32,233 nucleotides of DNA from NCBI GenBank assembly GCA_902783885.1, contig CACZSQ010000080.1, forward strand, positions 1-32,233, read 5' to 3'. Both the position numbers and the translations under genes were made by a program. Under the pieces are notes generated by a model that did not search any database, was not told the origin of the DNA, and was given only the letters and a program-made list of their open reading frames with translations. Positions within the stretch are counted from its first letter, which is position 1, and each line of letters begins with the position of its first letter. Of the stretch, positions 26,407-32,233 are shown in pieces. Source of the DNA: an uncultured Bacteroidales bacterium (GTDB lineage: Bacteria > Bacteroidota > Bacteroidia > Bacteroidales > Bacteroidaceae).

Positions 26407-29400
26407 ATGAACACAAGGCAATTTCTGTTCTCTCTCCTTATATTATTTTTCACCTCTGCCCTTCTACTCGCAAAGGTAACCACTCCCTCCCTAACAGGGA
26501 GGGCGGGGGGAGAGTCCGGGTCTGGGACTGTGTCTGGGTCCTCCCCCCTCTGGCTCCGTGCATCTGCCATCTCCCCAGACGGCAAAAACATCTGCTTCGC
26601 CTACAAGGGCGACCTGTTCATGGTCCCCGCCACTGGCGGACAAGCACGCCAGCTCACCAGTAACTCCGCATGGGACGGCACGCCAGTCTGGAGCCCCTCG
26701 GGGAAGCATATCGCCTTTGTCAGCGAGCGCGAAGGCAGCATGGACATCTTCCTGATGGCCGCCGACGGCACAGGGCTCCGTCGCCTGACCACCCACTCCG
26801 GTGCAGAGACTCCCGTAGCCTTCCTCTCCGATGACGAGCTGCTATTCACCGCAGCCGGGACACCCACCCCCCAGAACGCGCAATTCCCCTCAGCGGTGTT
26901 CAAGCACCTTTATAAAATCAACACGCGCGCGGGAGTACGCCCCATGCGCGTCTCCGACCTCTCGGCAGGCAATGCCACCGTGGGCCCGCAGGGAGCCATC
27001 ATCTTCGATGCCGTGAAAGGCTACGAGGACCCGATGCGCAAACACCAGACCAGTTCCATCGCCCGCGACCTGTGGATGATGACTGCCGAGGGCAACGCCA
27101 AGTCCTTCCGCCAGCTCACCACCTCCACCAGCGATGACCGATGCCCTGTGTACGTGGCTCCCCTGCAGACTCTCTACTGGCTCTCCGAGGCCAGCGGCAC
27201 CTTCAACGTCTGGAGCACCACGCTCGACGGCAACGCCAAGGCCAAACGGCTGACCGACTTCAAAGACATGCCCGTGCGCTATCTCTCTGCCGCACAGGAC
27301 GGCACGCTCTGCTTCTCGTGGGACGGTGAGCTCTACACCATGAGCGCCGGCACCAAACCGCGCAAAGTCAGCATCCGCATCACCGCTGACAGCAACGAAC
27401 ACGATCTCGTGCAGGAAATCTTCACCGGTGGTGCCACCAGCATCAGTCACTCACCCAAGAACAAGGAGATAGCCTTCATCCTCGGCGGCGACGTCTATGT
27501 CACCTCCTACGACTACAAAACCACCAAGCAGGTCACCGACGGCTCCGGGCGCGAGCGCGCGGTCAGCTTCAGCGAGGACGGCCGCTCACTCGTCTATGAT
27601 TCCGAGCGCGGAGGGCGCTGGAGCATCTACCGCACCACCATCAAGAACAAGGACGAGAAACAGTTCGTCTATTCCACCGAACTCACCGAGGAGTGCCTCA
27701 CTCCCGAGGACCAGACTTGCTTCGAACCCAAATACTCGCCCGACGGCAAGAAGATAGCCTTCCTGCGCAACCGTCAGGAACTCTGCGTCATGGATGCCAA
27801 GTCCAAAAGCATCACCTCCGTGATGCCCGGCAAGTTCCAGTACAGCTACCGCGACGGTGACCAGACCTTCTCGTGGAGCCCCAACTCCAAATACCTGCTC
27901 TCTGAGTACATCGGCACCGGCGGCTGGCAGAACACAGACATAGCCCTCATCCCCGCCGACGGCCGGGGCGACATCGTCAACCTCACCAACTCCGGCTACA
28001 CCGAGAGCAACCCCCGTTGGGTGCTCGGCGGCAAGGCGTTCCTCTTCCAGAGCGACCGAGCCGGTATGCGCAGCCACGGCTCATGGGGAGCCGAGCACGA
28101 CCTCTACATCACCTTCCTCAACCACGACGCCTATGAGCGGTTCTGCATGAACAAGGAGGAACGCGAGCGCTTCGATGCAGCCGAGAAGGAGAAGAAGGAC
28201 GCCCAAGCGAAGAAGGAGAAAGAGAAAGAGGAGAAGGATGCCAAGGCCAAGGAGCGCCAGGAGAAGAAGCGCGCCAAGATGACCGAGGAACAGAAGAAAC
28301 GCGCCGACGAGAAAGAGAAGGAAGCCCGCGAGAAGAAAGAGAAAGAGCAGCAGAAAGCCGACAGCATCAAGGCTGCCAACCCCGAGTTCGACCTGCGCGA
28401 CCTCGACCTCCGCACCGTGCGTCTGACCTTTAACAGCAGTTCCATCGGCGACGCTGTGCTCAACAAGGAGAGCACAAAGCTCTACTACGTAGCCTCCAAC
28501 TATCCCTCCGGCAGCGCCCTATGGGAGCGCGACCTCGAGAACAACAAGACAAGCGTCAAGGCAGCAGGCGTTGGTTTCTCCGAGTTCGACCTCACCGCCG
28601 ACGGTGAGACGGCCTATTACATCAGCGGCGGCCAGATCAAGAAGCTGGAAATCGCCGCAGGCAAGGTCTCGAACATCGACTTCGAGTGCTTCCACAATGC
28701 ACGCCCTGCAGCCTCGCGTGCCGAGTACTTCGAGCACGTCTGGCACCAGACCCTCGAAAAGCTCTACGACCCCGACATGAACGGCGCCGACTGGCAGATG
28801 CTCCACGGGCGCTACAGCCGTTTCCTGCCCCACATCGGCAACAAACGCGATCTGGCTGAGATGGTCTCCGAACTGCTGGGTGAGCTCAACGTGTCGCACA
28901 CCGGCTGCCGCTACAACGGAGGCTCATGGGCGCTGACGACTGCCGACTTCGGCGCTTTCTTCGACGACAGCTACGAGGGCGACGGGCTGCGCATCAGCGA
29001 ATTGATCCCCGGCACTCCACTCACGCGGCAAAAGGGCATCGGCACTGGGTCCGTCATCACCCACATCGACGGCCAGCCCATCCGCGCCGGTGAGGACTAC
29101 TTCCCCCTGCTGGCCGGCAAGAGCGGACGCTACACTCGCCTCACCGTCAAGGACTCCAAGGGAACAGCCAAGGACTACACCGTGCGGCTCCACTCCGACT
29201 ACACCGACGAGCTCTACCGCCGATGGGTCAACCGCAACGAGCACCTCGTCGATAGCCTCTCCAAGGGCCGTCTCGCCTACGTGCACATCCGCGCCATGAA
29301 CGCCGAGAGCTTCCACGACCTCTACCGCAACCTGCTGGCCGACAAGAACCGCTCGCGCGAGGCCGTCATCGTGGACACACGCCACAACGGAGGCGGCTGG

Positions 29401-29808
29401 CTCCACAACGACATCTGCACCATCCTCACCGGCAAGGCCGTCCTCGCCTACATGCCCCGTGGCCAGTACATCTCCACCGACCCCTACCATAAGTGGACCA
29501 AGCCCTCGTGTATGCTCGTCTGCGAGGACAACTACTCCAATGCCCACGGCACGCCCTGGCTCTACAAGGAACTCGGCATCGGCCCCGTCATCGGAGCCCC
29601 CGTGCCCGGAACCATGACCGCCGTGTGGTGGGAAACGCTCGACGGCCTCACATTCGGTATCCCTGAAGTTGGAGCACGCGACCTGCGCGGCAACTACCTC
29701 GAGAACCAGCAGCTGGAGCCCGACGTACTCATCGTCAGCCAGCCCGGCGACCTTCTCAGCGGCCACGATGTCCAGCTCGAGAGCGCCGTGAGAATCATGC
29801 TCAAATAA
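26407..29808 (+). CDS. Tricorn-like S41 family peptidase with N-terminal beta-propeller, exported
   Basis: A 1133-residue periplasmic protease. It has a signal peptide (1-22), a repeat-derived linker (about 24-45), and WD40-like propeller repeats (PLWLRASAISPDGKN, VWSPSGKHIAFVS, KYSPDGKKIAFL). A long Lys/Glu-rich segment (about 585-655), probably helical or coiled coil, precedes the tricorn C1 helical domain (about 735-830), a PDZ domain (about 850-915) and the S41 core. In the core, VDTRHNGGGW is followed by the likely nucleophile S1044 in EDNYSNAHG and by GAPVPGTMTAVWWE. Tricorn homologues degrade peptides released by other proteases, which suits the M16 neighbour. Third codon positions are strongly C/G. 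It is followed by a strong terminator. Confidence 0.92.
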   Translation: MNTRQFLFSLLILFFTSALLLAKVTTPSLTGRAGGESGSGTVSGSSPLWLRASAISPDGKNICFAYKGDLFMVPATGGQARQLTSNSAWDGTPVWSPSGKHIAFVSEREGSMDIFLMAADGTGLRRLTTHSGAETPVAFLSDDELLFTAAGTPTPQNAQFPSAVFKHLYKINTRAGVRPMRVSDLSAGNATVGPQGAIIFDAVKGYEDPMRKHQTSSIARDLWMMTAEGNAKSFRQLTTSTSDDRCPVYVAPLQTLYWLSEASGTFNVWSTTLDGNAKAKRLTDFKDMPVRYLSAAQDGTLCFSWDGELYTMSAGTKPRKVSIRITADSNEHDLVQEIFTGGATSISHSPKNKEIAFILGGDVYVTSYDYKTTKQVTDGSGRERAVSFSEDGRSLVYDSERGGRWSIYRTTIKNKDEKQFVYSTELTEECLTPEDQTCFEPKYSPDGKKIAFLRNRQELCVMDAKSKSITSVMPGKFQYSYRDGDQTFSWSPNSKYLLSEYIGTGGWQNTDIALIPADGRGDIVNLTNSGYTESNPRWVLGGKAFLFQSDRAGMRSHGSWGAEHDLYITFLNHDAYERFCMNKEERERFDAAEKEKKDAQAKKEKEKEEKDAKAKERQEKKRAKMTEEQKKRADEKEKEAREKKEKEQQKADSIKAANPEFDLRDLDLRTVRLTFNSSSIGDAVLNKESTKLYYVASNYPSGSALWERDLENNKTSVKAAGVGFSEFDLTADGETAYYISGGQIKKLEIAAGKVSNIDFECFHNARPAASRAEYFEHVWHQTLEKLYDPDMNGADWQMLHGRYSRFLPHIGNKRDLAEMVSELLGELNVSHTGCRYNGGSWALTTADFGAFFDDSYEGDGLRISELIPGTPLTRQKGIGTGSVITHIDGQPIRAGEDYFPLLAGKSGRYTRLTVKDSKGTAKDYTVRLHSDYTDELYRRWVNRNEHLVDSLSKGRLAYVHIRAMNAESFHDLYRNLLADKNRSREAVIVDTRHNGGGWLHNDICTILTGKAVLAYMPRGQYISTDPYHKWTKPSCMLVCEDNYSNAHGTPWLYKELGIGPVIGAPVPGTMTAVWWETLDGLTFGIPEVGARDLRGNYLENQQLEPDVLIVSQPGDLLSGHDVQLESAVRIMLK
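26476..26516. repeat. GC-rich palindromic dispersed repeat, copy in the tricorn-like protease
   Basis: The + strand begins GTAACCACTCCCTCCCTAAC, with a second arm AGGGAGGGCGGGGGG and an end AGAGTC. It is the inverted partner of 26319-26354. It is translated as VTTPSLTGRAGGES immediately after the signal peptide, before the conserved PLWLRASAISPDG. Confidence 0.85.
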
Positions 29809-29824
29809 CACACTCCGACAAGCG

Positions 29825-29869
29825 AAACGAAGAAAAGCGAACAATTCTTATCGCTTTTCTTCGTTTTTT
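29825..29869 (+). terminator. Rho-independent terminator of the tricorn-like protease gene
   Basis: A perfect 16-bp inverted repeat, AAACGAAGAAAAGCGA (29825-29840) and TCGCTTTTCTTCGTTT (29851-29866), with a 10-nt loop and a T tract (29864-29869). It begins 16 bp after the stop codon. Confidence 0.88.
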
Positions 29870-29891
29870 CATCCCTTTTTTGTACTTTTGC
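29860..29891 (+). promoter_or_regulatory. Promoter of the thiE-like / prs unit
   Basis: TTCG (29860-29863), 19 bp, TACTTTTGC (29883-29891). The -7 element is perfect and lies 19 bp before the ATG at 29911. The -33 box is off-consensus and lies within the terminator stem. Confidence 0.65.
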
Positions 29892-29910
29892 CCACGAAAA
29901 GAGCAAGTAC

Positions 29911-30516
29911 ATGAAACTCATTCTTCTATCCACAGCCGATTTCTTTGTTGAAGAGGATATTATCATTCAGTCACTCTTCGAGGAAGGGCTCGACCTGTTC
30001 CACCTGCGCAAGCCCAATTCAGAACCCATCTACTACGAGCGGCTGCTCACGCTCATCCCCGAGCAGTGGCACAACCGCATCGTCGTCCACGACCACTTCT
30101 ATCTTGTCGAGGAGTTCGGATTGCGCGGCGCACATCTGAGCAAGCAGCACAACGAGTTGCCCCGCAACTACCGCGGCACCCTGAGCCTCTCCGCCCATAG
30201 CCTGGAGGAGCTGAAGGAACGCTCACAGTTCGATTACATGTTCCTCTCACCCGTCTTCGACAGCATCACCTACCCCGAGCGCCACGCAGCCTACACGCCG
30301 CAGCAGCTCCACGACGCCACCCGCGCCGGACTCATCGACCGCAAGGTGATGGCCGCAGGAGGTGTCAACAGCGAGACCCTGCCACAGCTCAAGGACTACG
30401 GCTTCGGCGGAGCTGTCGTCCTCGGCGACCTCTGGACCCGCTTCAACATTCACTCCGGACTCGACTACAAAGAAGTCGTTGCCCACTTCCGCAAGCTCCG
30501 CAAAGCCGCATTATAA
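29911..30516 (+). CDS. Thiamine phosphate synthase (ThiE/TenI) family protein
   Basis: A 201-residue TIM-barrel protein of the ThiE/TenI family. Visible motifs are HLRKP (31-35), GAHLS (73-77), FLSPVFDS (111-118), AAGGVN (148-153) and VLGDLW (170-175), all in family order. ThiE joins the pyrimidine and thiazole phosphates to thiamine phosphate. The usual NDR motif near residue 60 is replaced by VHDH, so this may be a TenI-like paralogue (thiazole tautomerase) or have another role. No other thiamine gene is nearby; prs follows after 14 bp in what looks like a two-gene operon. The family call is strong and the exact reaction open. Confidence 0.8.
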   Translation: MKLILLSTADFFVEEDIIIQSLFEEGLDLFHLRKPNSEPIYYERLLTLIPEQWHNRIVVHDHFYLVEEFGLRGAHLSKQHNELPRNYRGTLSLSAHSLEELKERSQFDYMFLSPVFDSITYPERHAAYTPQQLHDATRAGLIDRKVMAAGGVNSETLPQLKDYGFGGAVVLGDLWTRFNIHSGLDYKEVVAHFRKLRKAAL

Positions 30517-30530
30517 AACCTCATAAAAAC

Positions 30531-31460
30531 ATGTCCTCCTTCCTCGTTTTCTCGGGCACAGCCACCCGCTACCTGACTGAAAAGATATGCGCCAGCCTCG
30601 GCATTGAGATGGGCAAAGTAAACATCACCCGCTTCGCCGACGGCGAGTTCTCCGTGTGCTACGACGAGACCGTGCGCGGTCGCGACGTGTTCCTCGTCCA
30701 GAGCACCTTCCCCAACTCCGACAACCTGATGGAACTGCTCCTGATGATTGACGCCGCCAAGCGAGCCTCAGCACGCTCCATCAACGCCGTCATCCCCTAC
30801 TTCGGGTGGGCCCGTCAGGACCGCAAGGACCAGCCCCGCGTGGCCATCGGAGCCAAGCTCGTGGCTGACATGCTCAGCGTGGCCGGCATCACACGCCTCA
30901 TCACCATGGACCTCCACGCCGACCAGGAGCAAGGCTTCTTCAACGTCCCCGTTGACCACCTCTACGCCTCCAGCGTCATGGTGCCCTACGTCGAGAGCCT
31001 CCACCTCGACAACCTCGTCATCGCCACGCCCGACGTCGGCGGCAGTAAGCGCGCCTCAGCCTACTCCAAGTACTTCGGCTGCCCCCTCGTGCTCTGCAAC
31101 AAGACGCGTCCACGCCCCAACGAGGTAGCCTCCATGCAGATCATCGGCGACGTCACCGACGCCAATGTCGTCCTCGTAGATGACATGGTAGATACAGCCG
31201 GCACCATCACCAAGGCCGCCGACCTGATGATGGCCAACGGAGCCCGCAGCGTCCGCGCCATCGCCAGCCACTGCGTCATGAGCGGCCCCGCCAGCGAGCG
31301 CGTGCAGGCCAGCCAGCTCACAGAGATTGTCTTCACCGACTCCATCCCCTACGCCAACCGCTGCGCCAAGGTGAAGCAGATCACCATCGCCGACCTCATC
31401 GCCGAGACCATCCGCCGCGTCGTGGACAACCAGAGCATCAGCAGTCAGTACCTGCTCTGA
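30531..31460 (+). CDS. prs: Ribose-phosphate pyrophosphokinase (PRPP synthetase)
   Basis: A 309-residue class I enzyme making PRPP from ribose 5-phosphate and ATP, for nucleotides, His, Trp and NAD. Visible are the N-terminal FSGTATRYLTEKI, the catalytic flexible-loop region ARQDRKDQPR (94-103), the metal-binding DLHADQ (H129), and the PRPP-binding motif VVLVDDMVDTAGTI (213-226). Length is normal. Third codon positions are heavily C, as expected for a well-expressed gene. It lies 14 bp after the ThiE/TenI gene and ends before a strong terminator. Confidence 0.96.
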   Translation: MSSFLVFSGTATRYLTEKICASLGIEMGKVNITRFADGEFSVCYDETVRGRDVFLVQSTFPNSDNLMELLLMIDAAKRASARSINAVIPYFGWARQDRKDQPRVAIGAKLVADMLSVAGITRLITMDLHADQEQGFFNVPVDHLYASSVMVPYVESLHLDNLVIATPDVGGSKRASAYSKYFGCPLVLCNKTRPRPNEVASMQIIGDVTDANVVLVDDMVDTAGTITKAADLMMANGARSVRAIASHCVMSGPASERVQASQLTEIVFTDSIPYANRCAKVKQITIADLIAETIRRVVDNQSISSQYLL

Positions 31461-31489
31461 GCCCCCGCTTCATACACTCATGGAACAAC

Positions 31490-31524
31490 AAAGCGCCTCA
31501 CACTCCGAGGCGCTTTCCTTTTTT
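31490..31524 (+). terminator. Rho-independent terminator of prs
   Basis: A perfect 10-bp stem, AAAGCGCCTC (31490-31499) and GAGGCGCTTT (31507-31516), with a 7-nt loop, then CC and six T (31519-31524). It lies 29 bp after the prs stop codon. Confidence 0.9.
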
Positions 31525-31908
31525 CCATCACCCGTGATACATGGATGCTGCTCCTCCACACCATCGCAGAGTAAAAGAACAAAAGCAAACGAGCTGTGGG
31601 AGCCAGTGCGTTAATCGGTCATCGATGAGAAGTGTACTTTATAGTTTTCGCCAAATCTGTTTCATGACGCCATCTTATCGAAGTGTCTCCAAAACTCGTC
31701 GCCGGAGATGTAAAAATCAATGGGTTATATTAACATAACATAACTAAAAAATTTGGCCAAGTGCTTGATTTTCTGTAATTTAGTAGTCTCTTACATTACT
31801 TGGTTATGAAGAAAATTTCAGAAGCACTCGACCAATATACGGGCATATGTAAGGCCGCCTGCACCTCGAGGGCACAGGCAGCCAGACACGTTATCGTAAG
31901 GCTTAGGC
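31525..31908. other. Intergenic stretch without a recognised gene, possible degenerate remnant
   Basis: Between the prs terminator and the 3' end of the AAA+ gene. Short frames exist on both strands but none is convincing. On the minus strand 31611-31721 reads as a protein-like fragment (IDFYISGDEFWRHFDKM ...) broken by one stop codon and with a stop just upstream. On the + strand an ATG at 31806 opens a short frame that runs over the AAA+ 3' end. The middle (31700-31800) is AT-rich. It may be the decayed remains of a gene or insertion sequence; no terminal repeats were identified. Confidence 0.35.
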
Positions 31909-32233
31909 TCAGAAGCCGACCTTTCGGCGGTTGGTGTTGTCGAGTCGTTCGGCATTGCAGTACTGGGTGAGGCGCACCAGGTCGTTGGCAGCTTCGCCGT
32001 GGAGGATGGCGTTGATGGTTGCCTTGCGCGAGATATTCTCAATTTGTCCGCCGCTGAAGTCGTAGCCGTTGGCAAGGACGTGGGCATCTGCATCGGAGAG
32101 CGCCGGCATCATCGACCTCCATAGCTGCTGACGTACGCTGGCATCGGGCTTCTCGAAGTTAATCTTATAGAGGAAGCGGCGCTCGAAGGCCGTGTCGAGG
32201 TTCTGCGTCAGGTTGGTGGTGGCAATCATGATG
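31909..32233 (-). CDS. AAA+ family ATPase, C-terminal part (5' end outside window)
   Basis: About 107 residues of the C-terminal end of an ATPase; the gene begins beyond the window edge, so the ATG at 32229 is internal. The fragment starts at the sensor 1 strand (IATTN) and contains the FERRF arginine-finger motif, then RFLYKINFEKPD and the small helical lid with the sensor 2 region (YDFSGGQIENISRKA). This order is that of classical AAA proteins of the FtsH/Cdc48-like group. Walker A and B and any N-terminal domain are not visible, so function and partners cannot be assigned. It converges on prs with the 448-bp intergenic region between. Confidence 0.85.
   Translation of the reverse strand, partial: IMIATTNLTQNLDTAFERRFLYKINFEKPDASVRQQLWRSMMPALSDADAHVLANGYDFSGGQIENISRKATINAILHGEAANDLVRLTQYCNAERLDNTNRRKVGF

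Noticed and set aside
28924-29844. 306-codon open frame on the minus strand inside the tricorn-like protease gene
   Set aside because: Same cause: GC-rich third positions remove stop codons on the opposite strand. It also runs over the terminator of the sense gene.
31541-31738. 65-codon + strand frame after prs
   Set aside because: Arg/Ser-rich with no motif; the opposite strand looks more protein-like but is itself broken.
31844-31880. Inverted repeat after the AAA+ stop as a terminator
   Set aside because: A stem of about 8 bp (GCTGCCTG/CAGGCGGC on the minus strand) exists, but no T tract follows it.

Overview
The window reads as chromosomal DNA from a Bacteroidales bacterium, most likely a Prevotella-like gut or rumen species. 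Grounds: (i) most intergenic regions carry the Bacteroidetes promoter pattern (TTTG, 19-21 bp, TAnnTTTG) rather than -35/-10 boxes of the E. coli type, and Shine-Dalgarno sequences are mostly absent; (ii) the gene content is typical of Bacteroidales (short CstA, tricorn-type S41 protease with a beta-propeller, DUF4837 lipoprotein, sigma-54 activator next to an LptE-like lipoprotein and SecG); (iii) two plant hemicellulose enzymes are present (GH2 beta-mannosidase, GH115 alpha-glucuronidase). No phage, plasmid, CRISPR, rRNA or tRNA gene was seen.

Layout. 1-2213: 3' part of a GH2 beta-mannosidase (+). 2236-5186 (-): sodium/calcium exchanger, PreA-type flavoprotein with an extra N-terminal Fe-S domain, and a GNAT acetyltransferase, closely spaced. 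5284-5505 (+): a small cysteine-rich protein. 5490-8436 (-): YycJ-type metallo-hydrolase, a structured non-coding stretch ending in a terminator, galE, and a rubrerythrin with its own promoter and terminator. 8642-12107 (+): glutamine-dependent NAD synthetase and CstA. 12098-23135 (-): a long co-directional run rlmN, DUF4837, pdxA, sigma-54 activator, lptE-like, TPR protein, secG, GH115, ffh, folD. 23385-31460 (+): M16 peptidase lipoprotein, tricorn-like S41 protease, ThiE/TenI-like protein and prs. 31909-32233 (-): C-terminal end of an AAA+ ATPase that leaves the window.

Functions together. The window is mainly housekeeping: NAD, folate, PLP and PRPP supply; membrane protein targeting and export (Ffh, SecG); outer-membrane LPS assembly (LptE-like); periplasmic proteolysis (M16 and tricorn-like). 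The hemicellulases are the accessory part. I see no new multi-gene system. The most unusual signal is architectural: a GC-rich palindromic repeat occurs four times, three of them translated in frame inside genes (sigma-54 activator, DUF4837, tricorn-like protease). A second, AT-rich repeat lies in frame inside rlmN and has a relative in the ffh/GH115 gap. A 16-bp tandem array separates pdxA from DUF4837.
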